From: Alphaproteobacteria bacterium MedPE-SWcel
GTDB taxonomy: Bacteria > Pseudomonadota > Alphaproteobacteria > Rhodobacterales > Rhodobacteraceae
Direction: 5' to 3'
DNA: 64,000 nucleotides
Assembly (NCBI GenBank): GCA_001874255.1
Contig: MPDC01000004.1
Coordinates: 62,001 to 126,000 of the forward strand
Part shown: piece by piece, positions 34,036 to 43,348 of the stretch
Layout of the letters: each line of letters opens with the position of its first letter
Numbering within the stretch: position 1 is the stretch's first letter
Position numbers and translations under genes: made by a program
The notes under the pieces: generated by a model
Seen by the model: the letters and a program-made list of their open reading frames with translations, nothing else
Database searches by the model: none
What the model was told of the DNA's origin: nothing

Positions 34036-34689
34036 ATGGGCGAAGATCTCGCAAGCAACTACAAACGCGCATTCGACAATGCGATCGGGTTTGGTGCCAG
34101 GCCTGCCTTGATCTTGGTCGATTTTGCCAAGGCCTATTATGATCCCGACTGCCCGCTGTTTGGCGGCGAAGGCTGCCGGACCGCGCTCGCCTCGGCGCTC
34201 CGCATTCGCGAGGCCGCCCATGCCGCAAACCTGCCGGTGATCCTGACCGAAATGGGTCTGCATCCCACCGGCGTGAACGCGGGCCGGTTCTTCGAAAAAT
34301 CGAAACCGCTGGCCTCCTTCCTGCCCGGTCGAAGCACGGCGGAATTTGCAGAGGGGCTGATCCCGCAGGACGATGAGGTCGTGATCCCGAAACAATATCC
34401 TTCGGCATTCTTCGGCACATCGCTGGCGCCCATGCTCACCTCGCTCGGGGTCGACACGGTCATTTTGACCGGGCTGTCCACCTCCGGCTGTGTGCGGGCC
34501 ACCTGTGTCGACGCGATGTCCTACGGGTTCAGAACCGCCGTCGTCGCCGATGCCTGCGGGGATCGCCATCCCGCTCCGCATGAGGCAAACCTCTTTGATA
34601 TGAATGCCAAATATGCCGATGTCGTCGATGAAGCCACCATCCTGGCCTATATCGCGTCCCGCGCAGAGGCGAATGCCACCCCCGCCTGA
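34036..34689 (+). CDS. Isochorismatase-like cysteine hydrolase
   Basis: A 217-residue member of the isochorismatase-like hydrolases, closest in look to N-carbamoylsarcosine amidases. The triad is visible: aspartate in LVDFAKAYYD, lysine in VIPKQYPSAFFG and cysteine in STSGCVRATCVD. It should hydrolyse an amide or carbamoyl group. It is followed by a terminator and convergent with an AbrB-type membrane gene. As the nearby island includes a RutA-like monooxygenase and an amidase, it may serve the same N-rich substrate, although its sequence differs from RutB. Confidence 0.85.
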   Translation: MGEDLASNYKRAFDNAIGFGARPALILVDFAKAYYDPDCPLFGGEGCRTALASALRIREAAHAANLPVILTEMGLHPTGVNAGRFFEKSKPLASFLPGRSTAEFAEGLIPQDDEVVIPKQYPSAFFGTSLAPMLTSLGVDTVILTGLSTSGCVRATCVDAMSYGFRTAVVADACGDRHPAPHEANLFDMNAKYADVVDEATILAYIASRAEANATPA

Positions 34690-34715
34690 CAACACGGCAG
34701 GCCGGATCACAGGGA

Positions 34716-34742
34716 GCGCCCGTCTCGACGGGCGTTCTTTTT
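34716..34742 (+). terminator. Rho-independent terminator
   Basis: CGCCCGTC (34717-34724), loop TC, GACGGGCG (34727-34734), followed by TTCTTTTT. It lies 27 bp after the isochorismatase-like gene and just before the convergent gene end at 34752. Confidence 0.85.
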
Positions 34743-34751
34743 GCCTGCCCG

Positions 34752-35822
34752 CTAGGGCTGTGGGGGATGTGGCGTCCTGCGCATGACCCATCGCACCGCA
34801 AGCCGCGCCATCACCGGGCCGACCAGGATGACCACGAACAACCGCATGATCTGCAGGGTCATCACCACCGAGATATCCGCCCCCTCGCTGAATGCGATTG
34901 CGGCGATGGCATCGATCGATCCCGGCACGGTGGACAATAGCGCCGTCAGCGGATCGACCCCCCCGACAATCGCCAGAACGAGGCTGAGCAGCGCGCCAAC
35001 CGCATAGAGCGCACAGGCCGCCGCAAGAACCACCGGAAGGCTGCGCGCGGCATCGCTCAGGAAGGCGCGGTCGAACCCAAGCCCGACATTCGCCCCGATC
35101 ACCAGATAGGCGCAGACCAGTACCGCCTGTGGCAAATAGATCGACAGACCCGACAGGTCGAGCACCGACCCCACGGTCAATGGCACCAGCAGTGCCGCAG
35201 CGGGAATGACCCGCAGAAACCTGTCCGCAACCGGCCCGAGCGCAACCAGTGCCACAAGCAGAAACACATCGCCCGACGGCTCGGTCTGCGTCATGCCGGC
35301 TGCAGGCTGGCTGCCGAAGACCCCGACGAGCCCCGCCGTCAGGAAGATCACGACAACGATCCGGACCATCTGGATAACGGCGACCACCCGGGCGTCGAGA
35401 CCGCGGTCATCGCTCATCGCGATCACGGCGCTGGCCATTCCCGGCAGGAACCCCCAGATCGCCGCTTCCCGTTCGATCCGTGCCAGGCGCCCGGTCACGA
35501 CCCCGGCTGCAATGGCGCTGGCCATGACGATCAACAACAGACCGAGGGCCAGCGGCCAGATCCGCTGAACCGTCTCGATCGTATCTGCGCGCAGCGAGGT
35601 CGCCACCAACACGCCGGTCACCGCCTGAGCCGCCGACAGCGCCCAGCGTGGATATCTGAGCCTTGCCCCCGCCAGACCTGCGGCGGCCCCTGCCATCAGG
35701 GGCCCGATCAACAGGGCAGCCGGGACGCCGAGATGCTCCAGCAGCAGCGAGACCGCCAGCGCGCTGAGCACATGGGGGACCCATATGATCAGGCGAGTCC
35801 GCAGGCAAAAGGCAAAGATCAC
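34752..35822 (-). CDS. AbrB-family integral membrane protein
   Basis: A 356-residue hydrophobic protein of the membrane AbrB-duplication family (COG3180), with about ten helices in two similar halves; GPLMAGAAAGLAGAR and QAVTGVLVATSL are typical. Function in the family is poorly known, with transport suggested. The GTG at 35822 is preferred because AGGGGA lies 9 bp upstream; TTG at 35873 and ATG at 35864 are longer options. It follows the MFS gene in the same direction. Confidence 0.82.
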   Translation of the reverse strand: MIFAFCLRTRLIIWVPHVLSALAVSLLLEHLGVPAALLIGPLMAGAAAGLAGARLRYPRWALSAAQAVTGVLVATSLRADTIETVQRIWPLALGLLLIVMASAIAAGVVTGRLARIEREAAIWGFLPGMASAVIAMSDDRGLDARVVAVIQMVRIVVVIFLTAGLVGVFGSQPAAGMTQTEPSGDVFLLVALVALGPVADRFLRVIPAAALLVPLTVGSVLDLSGLSIYLPQAVLVCAYLVIGANVGLGFDRAFLSDAARSLPVVLAAACALYAVGALLSLVLAIVGGVDPLTALLSTVPGSIDAIAAIAFSEGADISVVMTLQIMRLFVVILVGPVMARLAVRWVMRRTPHPPQP

Positions 35823-35931
35823 GCTGGCAATTCCCCTATCGCAACGGTTTGATATAACGTGCATTTCAGGCAATGACCCTGAACACTCCGTGGCGGTATC
35901 GCAGGTCGCGGTTCAGGTCGGAGTCCATGGC

Positions 35932-37170
35932 TCAGGAATGGGACCGCAGCCGGCCAACCGGCCGCTGTCCGCGTTCCCGCAGGAAAAGAGCCAGCGCCAG
36001 CGCCGCGCCCAGCAGGCCCTGAACCGAAAAGACCGCGAAGGTCACGGTAAAACTGCTGAGGAACGGGTAGAGCGTGGCGAAAAGCGACGGGCAGACCATG
36101 ACTCCGAGGAACGTATAGGTCAGGACATCTCCGGTCATCGTGCCCTGCCCGGTACTGGCTTTGGCCACCTCGGCCAGCAACACGCCATTCCAGCCGGATC
36201 CGGTCATCCCGCCAAGGGCGGCCGCAAGGATGCCGATCCAGGGCACGGTCTCCAGGAACTGAAAGGACAGCAGGCTCACGAAGGACAGAAACCCGACAAA
36301 CGCCAGCACCAGAAAGCCGCTTTGAAGCCAGTCGGCCACCAGGCCCCAGAAGATGCGGCCAAAGGCGCCCGCGGCCTGAACCAGAGCGGCAACCAGTGCG
36401 GCCCCGGCGAGCGTCCAGCCGAATTGCTCGACCAGCATGACCACCACGAAGGTCGAGATCATCAGCTGCACCCCCGAAAACAGGAACCCCATGATCGACA
36501 GCGCCCGCAGCGCCGGGCTGGACCAGATTTCCCGCTGCCGGTTCAGGACACCGGCAAAGGGGCGGCTGCCCTGCTGGCGGTCATTGTCCCAGTCGCTGCG
36601 GACCCTTTGATAGGCCAGCGCCAGAAGCAATGGCACCACACCGAGCCACAGCAGCGCCACTTGCCAGCCGAGGCGCGCGGCGAGAAACGGCATCAGCAGC
36701 GCGATCAGGCCACCGCCGACCGGAACCCCTGCCTGTTTGATCGAAAAGATCAGATTGCGCCGCCGGGCCGGGGCCAGCCTGGCCAGAATATGCGAGGATG
36801 ACGGGTTGTTGAGCGCATAGCCGATGCCGATCACGCAGGAGGCAAGCGCGATCATCGCGGTCGATCCGGTCGCCATCACAAAGAGACCGACGGCGCTGCA
36901 GATCAATGCGATCTGCCCGACACGCGCGGCCCCGATCCGGGTGACCCAGCCGCCTGCGAGCATCGAGAAAACCACCCCCGCCGCATAGATCAGCGAGACC
37001 TGATAGCCGATCAGATGGGGCGCGACACCGAGCGCGGTCGCGACCAGTGTCGGGATCGTCGTCAGGGCCAAAACGGACGCTGTCGCAATGACTTGAGACG
37101 CAGAGGTCAGTCCAAGCGCCGTATAGAGCTGCGGCGAAATCCGGGCGGGCGGGCGGTCGTCTTGGGTCAT
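35932..37170 (-). CDS. MFS transporter
   Basis: A 412-residue major facilitator protein with about twelve helices. GGWVTRIGAARVG between helices 2 and 3 matches the family loop motif. The start at 37170 (MTQDDRPPARISP) leaves a short soluble leader before helix 1; the longer frame to 37365 would add a basic non-membrane stretch. It is divergent from the ABC importer at 37471 across a 300-bp gap in which I see no clear operator. Substrate unknown; a role in the RutA-like island is plausible. Confidence 0.85.
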   Translation of the reverse strand: MTQDDRPPARISPQLYTALGLTSASQVIATASVLALTTIPTLVATALGVAPHLIGYQVSLIYAAGVVFSMLAGGWVTRIGAARVGQIALICSAVGLFVMATGSTAMIALASCVIGIGYALNNPSSSHILARLAPARRRNLIFSIKQAGVPVGGGLIALLMPFLAARLGWQVALLWLGVVPLLLALAYQRVRSDWDNDRQQGSRPFAGVLNRQREIWSSPALRALSIMGFLFSGVQLMISTFVVVMLVEQFGWTLAGAALVAALVQAAGAFGRIFWGLVADWLQSGFLVLAFVGFLSFVSLLSFQFLETVPWIGILAAALGGMTGSGWNGVLLAEVAKASTGQGTMTGDVLTYTFLGVMVCPSLFATLYPFLSSFTVTFAVFSVQGLLGAALALALFLRERGQRPVGRLRSHS

Positions 37171-37470
37171 GTGGACACGTTCATTCCTGTGCGCGGCGCA
37201 GACGGCCAGATGGTCGCCCTCGCCCCGCAGTTGCGTCCCTACAGGCATCATCTCTGGGCCATGCGAAGTCAATTCGCGGCCCACCAAGTTTTTCTCAGCG
37301 CTGATGTCAACAATCTTGCGTTTGACGAAACGGGGGGCGCGAGGCGCAGGATTGTGCCATGGCACGGGCCTGGCACCCGGCGGAAATGTCCTTGTCCTTT
37401 CTGCCCAGCGTGTCCCGGCCCCATCACAAATTCCGCCGGCCTGAACCGGTCAAAAACCAATGGGGAAACG

Positions 37471-38616
37471 ATGACAACATCTTCGATCACACGCCGCAGC
37501 ACGCGCGCCTTCCGCGGGGGGACCGCGCTCGCCCTGACCCTCTCCACCGCCCTTGCATCCGTCTTTGCATCTGCGGCTCAGGCCGCCGATCTGGATGCGG
37601 CCCAGGCCATGGTCGACGAATATTCGGCCCTGCCCGTCTTTGAAGCGCCCGGAAAACCCTTTGATGCCGCCGCCTGCATGGCGGGCAAAAAGGTGCTGGT
37701 GGTGCCGGTCACTTCCGCTATTCCGTTCATTTCCGCTATTGCGGAGGAAATGGACAGTGTTGCGGATGAGGTCGGCTTTGACGTCGAGATCTGGAAAAAC
37801 CAGGGCCAGCCGACGCAATGGGTGCAGGGGATCGAATATGCCATCGCCAACGGGTTTGACGCTGTCGATCTGATGGGCGGCATCATCCCGGCCGCGCTTG
37901 CCCCGCAGCTGGCTGCCGCGCATGAGGCAGGGCTGCGCGTTTTCGCGACCCACCACACTGACGTCTCTTACGAGCCGGATCCGAATGCGGATGTGCGCCT
38001 GCCGCTGTCCTTCTCGAAAGTCGGAGAGATCCTCGCCGCCTGGGTGACCACACAAACCGAAGGCAATGCAAATGTGCTCGTGATCGGCACCGATGACGTG
38101 CCCCCGTCCCAGCCCTACTGGAAGAGTTTCGAGGCCAAGCTGGCCGAACTAAGCCCCGAGAGCAAAGCCACCTATGTCAATGTGCCGCTGGCGGATTGGG
38201 CCACCAAGATCCAGACCTCGGTGCAGTCGAACCTGCTGCAGGATCCCGGCATCAACTATATCGTGCCGATCTATGACTCGATGAGCCAGTTCGTCATGCC
38301 GGCCCTCGCCATCACCGGCAAGACCGGCCAGATTCCGATCGCGACCTTCAACGGCACGCCTTTTGTGCTGGATATGATCCGCGAGGGCGACGATGTGGTG
38401 ATGGATATCGGCGAGAGCATGGGCTGGATCGCCCGGTCTGCGGTGGATGCCCATATGCGCGACCTGTGCGACATCGGCGACACCCCCGAGGAGCTCTATG
38501 TCCCGCTCTATATTTTCACCGATGCCAATATCGAAAGCGCTGGCGACCCGGCCGATTTCAACATGGGCTATGGGGACAGTTTCATCTCGGGCTACAAAGA
38601 GCTTTGGGGGCTGTAG
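37471..38616 (+). CDS. ABC transporter, periplasmic binding protein (RbsB-like)
   Basis: A 381-residue type I periplasmic binding protein related to ribose/autoinducer-type binding proteins. A long signal peptide of about 39 residues (twin arginine-like RRSTR near the start, ending ASAAQA) precedes the mature protein. VLVVPVTSAIPFISAIAEEM matches the first strand-helix of the fold. GGGGAA precedes the ATG. It leads an operon with an Rbs-type ATPase, a permease and a flavin reductase, so its ligand may be a nucleoside- or base-like compound rather than a plain sugar. Confidence 0.88.
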   Translation: MTTSSITRRSTRAFRGGTALALTLSTALASVFASAAQAADLDAAQAMVDEYSALPVFEAPGKPFDAAACMAGKKVLVVPVTSAIPFISAIAEEMDSVADEVGFDVEIWKNQGQPTQWVQGIEYAIANGFDAVDLMGGIIPAALAPQLAAAHEAGLRVFATHHTDVSYEPDPNADVRLPLSFSKVGEILAAWVTTQTEGNANVLVIGTDDVPPSQPYWKSFEAKLAELSPESKATYVNVPLADWATKIQTSVQSNLLQDPGINYIVPIYDSMSQFVMPALAITGKTGQIPIATFNGTPFVLDMIREGDDVVMDIGESMGWIARSAVDAHMRDLCDIGDTPEELYVPLYIFTDANIESAGDPADFNMGYGDSFISGYKELWGL

Positions 38617-38620
38617 GCAT

Positions 38621-40225
38621 ATGACCCAGGGGCCGCTTCATGACGGGCTACCGCGACGCACGCCGGGGGAGGCCCCGGCGTTGCTGGCCAGGAATTTCTC
38701 CAAGGTGTTTGGCACATCCAAGGTTCTTGATGCGGTTGATCTGGCCGTGATGCCCGGAGAAATACACGGATTGCTCGGCTCCAACGGGTCGGGCAAATCC
38801 ACATTGATCAAGACCATCGCAGGGCTGCATGCGCCGGAAAAGGGAGCCGAACTGATCCTCTACGGACGCGACATGCCCTTGCCGACGCCCTCGGGCAGTG
38901 CGCGCGCCTCCGGCATTTCCTTTGTTCATCAGCACCTTGCCCTGATCCCTTCGCTGTCGGTTCTGGAGAACATGATGCTCAACGATCTGGCCAGCTCTCA
39001 CAATTGGGCGATCAACTGGGCCAGGATGCGGCGTCACACGCGCGAGGTTTTTGACCGCTTTGATCTGGATCTGGATCTGGACCGGCGCGTGGCGGACCTG
39101 CCGCAGGCCGACCGCGCCCTGCTTGCCATCACACGCGCCTTCGATGAGGTCCAGACCCATGCGACCGGCGGTCAGGGCATCCTCATCCTCGACGAGCCGA
39201 CGCCGTTTCTGCCCCAGGCCGGTGTCGACAAGCTGTTTTCCCTGATGCGCTCTGTCGCGGCAGACGGCGCGGCGGTGATTTTCGTCGCCCATGACATCGA
39301 TGAAATCCGCGAAATCACCGATCGCGCAACCATTCTGCGCGATGGCAAGCTGGCCGGGTCGCTGGTGTCCAAGGAGGCCGATCGCGAGGACTTCATTTCC
39401 CATATCGTCGGCGAAAAAGTCTCGCTGTTTCAGACCAGCCATGACGCGCCCGAGGGCGGCAAACGCGCCGCCGCCATCCGGGGTCTGGACTGCGGGTCGG
39501 TCTCGCAGGTGAGCTTTGACATCACCGAAGGCGAGATCGTCGGGCTGACCGGTCTGATCGGATCCGGGTTCGACGTGGTCCCGGAGGCCCTGTTCGGGGC
39601 GCAAAAAGCCGAGCGCGGATCGCTGACGCTGGGCGATGGCCGCGTCCTCGATCTGGCGGCGGTGCGGCCCGAGAACCTGCTGGCGCAGGGGGTGGCCTTT
39701 CTGCCGTCTGACCGGCTGGGGCGGGCGGGGATCGGCAGCCTGCCGATCTATGAGAACATGGCCCTGCCGGTGCTGAAGCGGTTCCGCTCGCCCCTTGGCA
39801 TTGACTGGCCCGCGGTCAAATCCCACTGCGCCGAACTTGGGCAGGCGTTTGACCTCAGACCGGCGCGGGTGGATCTGAACCTTGGCGCATTGTCCGGTGG
39901 CAACGCCCAGAAGGCGCTGCTGGCGAAATGGCTGCAGACCCGTCCCAAACTGCTGATGCTGGACGAGCCGACCCAGGGCATCGACGTCGGCGCGCGGCAA
40001 AAGATCTTCAAGGAAGTGCACAAGGCAGCGCGGCAGGGGACGGCGGTCATCGTGGCCTCGACCGATGCCGAGCAGCTGGCGCAGATTTGCCACCGCATCC
40101 TCGTCTTTTCAAAGGGTTGCATCGTGTCCGAGTTGATCGGCGACCAGATCACCAAAGACTCCATCACTCAGGAAACACTGCGCGCCAGCTCTCTGCCGCG
40201 CCAAAAGACACTGGAGGTCGCATAG
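38621..40225 (+). CDS. ABC transporter ATPase with two nucleotide domains (RbsA-like)
   Basis: A 534-residue tandem ATPase. The first domain has Walker A GSNGSGKST and Walker B ILILDEPT, but its signature motif is LPQAD in place of LSGGQ. The second domain has a degenerate Walker A region (GLIGSGFDV), as is common in RbsA proteins, with an intact signature LSGGN and LLMLDEPTQG. It begins 4 bp after the binding-protein stop and abuts the permease start. One composite ATP site should still be functional. Confidence 0.9.
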   Translation: MTQGPLHDGLPRRTPGEAPALLARNFSKVFGTSKVLDAVDLAVMPGEIHGLLGSNGSGKSTLIKTIAGLHAPEKGAELILYGRDMPLPTPSGSARASGISFVHQHLALIPSLSVLENMMLNDLASSHNWAINWARMRRHTREVFDRFDLDLDLDRRVADLPQADRALLAITRAFDEVQTHATGGQGILILDEPTPFLPQAGVDKLFSLMRSVAADGAAVIFVAHDIDEIREITDRATILRDGKLAGSLVSKEADREDFISHIVGEKVSLFQTSHDAPEGGKRAAAIRGLDCGSVSQVSFDITEGEIVGLTGLIGSGFDVVPEALFGAQKAERGSLTLGDGRVLDLAAVRPENLLAQGVAFLPSDRLGRAGIGSLPIYENMALPVLKRFRSPLGIDWPAVKSHCAELGQAFDLRPARVDLNLGALSGGNAQKALLAKWLQTRPKLLMLDEPTQGIDVGARQKIFKEVHKAARQGTAVIVASTDAEQLAQICHRILVFSKGCIVSELIGDQITKDSITQETLRASSLPRQKTLEVA

Positions 40226-41224
40226 ATGCCCCACCCCACCGACACGCCCGCGCTGGCACCTCGCAGACACCTGAACTGGGCGCAGCTGGGCGAGAGCTAT
40301 GCGCTTGTGATCGTGATGATCGCGCTGTTTGGCGTCTTTTCCCTGCTGTTGCCCACCACGTTTTTCTCCTGGGCCAATGTGTCGACCATGCTCGGGTCGC
40401 AGGCGATCCTGGTGTTTCTGACGCTGTCGCTGATCCTGACGCTCACGGCGGGGGATTTCGATCTCTCGGTGGCGGCGACGCTGACGATTTCCGCGATGAC
40501 CGTTGCCGTGCTCAATGCGCAGCTGGAGGTGCCGCTGGTCCTGGCCATTTCCGCCGCGCTGCTGGTCGGGGCCTTCATCGGCCTGGTCAACGGGTTCTTC
40601 ATCCTCTACTTCCGCATTCCCAGCCTGATCGTCACGCTTGGAACAGGGACCTTCATCAACGGGATCGTGCTGTGGATGTCCGGCTCCACCACGATCGGAG
40701 GCATCGACTTCACCCTGATAAAATTCGTTGTGGGCACGCGGTTTCTAGGGATTCCACTGTTGTTTTACTACGCGCTGATCATGTGCCTGATCGTCTGGTA
40801 TGTCTTCGGCTTCACCACCCTGGGGCGGCGGCTTCTGTTCGTTGGCCGCGGTCGGGAGGTGGCCTTGCTGTCCGGCATCAACGTTGAAAAGGTCCGCCTG
40901 GGGGCGCTGATCCTGTCGTCGATGATGGCTGCGCTGGCCGGAGTGTTCTACGCCGGGACACTGGGCGCGGCTGATCCCAATTCGGGAAACAGCTTTCTGT
41001 TGCCTGCCTTTGCGGCTGCCTTTCTCGGGGCGACGGCGATCACGCCGGGCCGCTTCAACCCCATCGGGTCCTTTGTGGCGGTGTATTTCCTCGTGATCGG
41101 CATCACCGGGCTGACCATGCTCGGTATTCAATCCTACGTGCAGAACCTGTTTTACGGCGGCGCCCTGGTGCTGGCGGTGGCGCTGTCGCAACTGGTGCGC
41201 AAACGCGAAGCACAGGAACTCTGA
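40226..41224 (+). CDS. ABC transporter permease (RbsC-like)
   Basis: A 332-residue permease of the BPD_transp_2 type with about ten helices; LTLTAGDFDLSVAATL is the typical LTAGGIDLSVG-like segment, and LGATAITPGRFNPIGS the conserved late motif. It starts directly after the ATPase stop and completes the importer. A stem-loop follows before the flavin reductase gene. Confidence 0.92.
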   Translation: MPHPTDTPALAPRRHLNWAQLGESYALVIVMIALFGVFSLLLPTTFFSWANVSTMLGSQAILVFLTLSLILTLTAGDFDLSVAATLTISAMTVAVLNAQLEVPLVLAISAALLVGAFIGLVNGFFILYFRIPSLIVTLGTGTFINGIVLWMSGSTTIGGIDFTLIKFVVGTRFLGIPLLFYYALIMCLIVWYVFGFTTLGRRLLFVGRGREVALLSGINVEKVRLGALILSSMMAALAGVFYAGTLGAADPNSGNSFLLPAFAAAFLGATAITPGRFNPIGSFVAVYFLVIGITGLTMLGIQSYVQNLFYGGALVLAVALSQLVRKREAQEL

Positions 41225-41234
41225 TCCCGAAACC

Positions 41235-41257
41235 GGGCCGCCAACAGTCGGCGGCCC
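41235..41257 (+). other. Intercistronic stem-loop
   Basis: GGGCCGCC (41235-41242) and GGCGGCCC (41250-41257) form a perfect 8-bp stem with a 7-nt loop. No T tract follows, so it is more likely a processing or attenuation element between the permease and flavin reductase genes than a full terminator. Confidence 0.55.
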
Positions 41258-41286
41258 GCCCAAAGACCCTCTTGAAAGGAAGATAA

Positions 41287-41778
41287 ATGCCCTTTGAAAC
41301 CACCGGCGCCGACGTCGACATCGGAGCATTCTGGAAAACCCTCGGCGAGCGCGCCATCGGGGCAACCCTTGTCACCACCGACAGCAGCCAGGGCCCTATG
41401 GGGTTTCTCGGGCTGTCGGCGGCACATGTCACCGCCAGCCCGCCGACCATGATCGTATCGATCGACAAGAAGACATCCGCCCTGGAGGGGGTTCGCGAGA
41501 ACCAGCATTTCGCGGTGAACTTTCTGCCCGCGGGCTGTGCGGATCTGGCCAATGCCTTTGGCGGCAAAGGCGAAAAGACATTCGAGGACGGGAAATGGGC
41601 GCCGCTCGCCACTGGTGCGCCCTGCTATGGCGAGGCGCTCGGGGTGTTTGACTGTGCCGTCGAAAGGATCATCGAGCATGGCGACATTTTCATCGTGATC
41701 GGCGCGGTCAAGGCCGTGCGCGCCTCGGGCGAGGGCAAGCCGCTGATCTTCTTTCGCGGCAAATGGCTCGAAGACTGA
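41287..41778 (+). CDS. Flavin reductase-like protein
   Basis: A 163-residue flavin reductase-domain protein (RutF/HpaC fold). GLSAAHVTASPPTMIVSID and NFLPAGCADLANAFGG hold the flavin-binding positions. It should supply reduced FMN to a two-component monooxygenase, and the RutA-like enzyme is convergent with it at 41954. AAGGAAG precedes the start. It is the first of two flavin reductases in the island; a terminator follows. Confidence 0.85.
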   Translation: MPFETTGADVDIGAFWKTLGERAIGATLVTTDSSQGPMGFLGLSAAHVTASPPTMIVSIDKKTSALEGVRENQHFAVNFLPAGCADLANAFGGKGEKTFEDGKWAPLATGAPCYGEALGVFDCAVERIIEHGDIFIVIGAVKAVRASGEGKPLIFFRGKWLED

Positions 41779-41811
41779 GCTCAGCCCGCGATTTTACCGA
41801 TCCTGACTCTG

Positions 41812-41837
41812 CCCCTTCCCACCGGAAGGGGTTTTTT
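41812..41837 (+). terminator. Rho-independent terminator
   Basis: CCCCTTCC (41812-41819), loop CACC, GGAAGGGG (41824-41831) and TTTTTT. It ends the ABC importer/flavin reductase operon. Confidence 0.92.
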
Positions 41838-41895
41838 CATGGCGCGCGCGCCGGCAGGTTTGCGCCATGCGCCAGCACCGCAGGAGCAATGGAAA

Positions 41896-41930
41896 ACGAA
41901 AAAGGCGCGATCCGGAGACCGCGCCTTTTG
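41896..41930 (-). terminator. Rho-independent terminator of the RutA-like gene
   Basis: AAAAGGCGCG (41900-41909) and CGCGCCTTTT (41920-41929) form a 10-bp stem; on the minus strand it ends in a T run. It lies 24 bp after the stop of the RutA-like gene. Confidence 0.88.
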
Positions 41931-41953
41931 ATGCAGATCCTGACGATAGAGAC

Positions 41954-43036
41954 CTATTCGGCCGCCACCGCGAGATGTTCACGGGTTTTCATCAGCGGCT
42001 GGATCTTCTCACCGAAATCATCCAGCCCTTTGTGGAAGTCGTCAAATGTCAGCATGATGCCTTTGACGCCGGCCACCGATGCCGCCTCGTCAAGCAACCT
42101 GGCGCAGGTTTCATAGGAGCCCACGATCGTCCCCATATTGAAGTTGACCGCGCCCTCCGGCAGGTTGATATGCGCCGCCGTCGAGTTCTCGGAGGCCTGC
42201 GCATCCTGCGCGCCCTGTACGCCCATATAGGCCAGCGCGTCGATATCGGCGCCTTCGCGATACATGTTCCATTTGGCCATCGCCGCCTCGTCGGTTTCAT
42301 CCGAGATGCACATCATCAGAACATAGGCGCCGACATCGCGTCCCGTCGCCTTGGCCGCCTCCATCAGGCGCTCGCAGGTCGGAGCGAAGGCCGTCGGCGT
42401 GTTGACGCCAAGACCGTTGACGAAGGCGTAGTCGGAATATTTCGAGGAGAACGCCATGCCGTTTTCCGACTGGCCTGCGGCCACGATCTCGATCTTGTCG
42501 ACCGGCGGCGGGGAGAGCTTGCAGTCCTCCATGGTGAAATGCTCGCCTTTCAGGTCAGAGGAGCCCGTTTCCCACAGATCTTTCATCACCTGAACATATT
42601 CAGACGCGTAATCATAGCGATAGCCGAAATACTCATTCCCGGGCCAGACGCCCATCTGGGTATATTCATTGGGGGCCCAGCCGGTCACGATATTCACCCC
42701 GATCCGTCCGGGGGCGACATTGTCGATGGTCGAGATCATCCGCGCCGTCAGCGCCGGTGGCAGGGTCAGGATCGCCGAGGAGGCAAACAGCTTGATCCGT
42801 TTCGTGCGCGCCGCCAGGGCCGACATCAGCGTGAAACTCTCAAAGCCGTGATCCCAGAACTCCGATGCGCCGCCAAATCCACGCAGCTTGATCATCGACA
42901 AGGCGAAGTCGAAGCCGAACGCTTCTGCGCGGGTCACGATGTCCAGATTCAGGTCAAAGCTCGGCATGAACTGCGGCGATGTCTTTGAAATCAGCCAGCC
43001 ATTATTGTTGATCGGGATGAAAACACCGATGTCCAT
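41954..43036 (-). CDS. rutA: RutA-like FMN-dependent monooxygenase
   Basis: A 360-residue luciferase-like flavin monooxygenase. It closely matches what I know of pyrimidine monooxygenase RutA along its length: [68 protein letters not shown] and LLTFDDF-like ILTFDDF near the end (here IMLTFDDF). RutA opens the uracil ring with oxygen and reduced FMN from RutF. AGGAGAG precedes the ATG. Other rut genes (rutB, C, D, E, G) are not seen nearby, so this may be a paralogue acting on a different cyclic amide. It is divergent from the LysR gene at 43349. Confidence 0.88.
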   Translation of the reverse strand: MDIGVFIPINNNGWLISKTSPQFMPSFDLNLDIVTRAEAFGFDFALSMIKLRGFGGASEFWDHGFESFTLMSALAARTKRIKLFASSAILTLPPALTARMISTIDNVAPGRIGVNIVTGWAPNEYTQMGVWPGNEYFGYRYDYASEYVQVMKDLWETGSSDLKGEHFTMEDCKLSPPPVDKIEIVAAGQSENGMAFSSKYSDYAFVNGLGVNTPTAFAPTCERLMEAAKATGRDVGAYVLMMCISDETDEAAMAKWNMYREGADIDALAYMGVQGAQDAQASENSTAAHINLPEGAVNFNMGTIVGSYETCARLLDEAASVAGVKGIMLTFDDFHKGLDDFGEKIQPLMKTREHLAVAAE

Positions 43037-43209
43037 TTGTCTCTCCTGTCGCGAATGTCAGTCTTGTTCTGGCCTCAGAGTGACAAAGCCGCGTGATTTT
43101 GCCTAAGGCATATATCTTTGGGCCGGACCTCAAAAAAACTCATGCAGTTTGCCCGCCCCCCCGGGGGCTTCGGCCGGAAGGGCACAGCAACTGCGCTGCG
43201 ATTGTGCAG

Positions 43210-43229
43210 TTGCAGCATAGGTGCTGCAA
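43210..43229. promoter_or_regulatory. Perfect inverted repeat, candidate LysR operator
   Basis: TTGCAGCATAGGTGCTGCAA is an 8-bp perfect inverted repeat with a 4-bp spacer, in the 312-bp divergent gap between the RutA-like gene and the LysR gene. A second, smaller palindrome (TGCCTAAGGCA, 43100-43110) lies nearer the RutA-like start. Apart from these I see nothing else in the gap. Confidence 0.6.
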
Positions 43230-43348
43230 ATTGCGCCACAGCGCTCATCCGGCCCTACGTCAAAGGCGAAAACCGCTTTCGTGCCGGCGGCAACCTGTCA
43301 CGCTTTGGCACGACAGGACGCGGCCACATCCATGAAGGAGGGCAGAGC

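Noticed and set aside
34036-34689. RutB (ureidoacrylate amidohydrolase) for the isochorismatase-like gene
   Set aside because: The triad is shared across the whole family, and the N-terminal and lysine-loop sequences do not resemble RutB; it looks closer to N-carbamoylsarcosine amidases.
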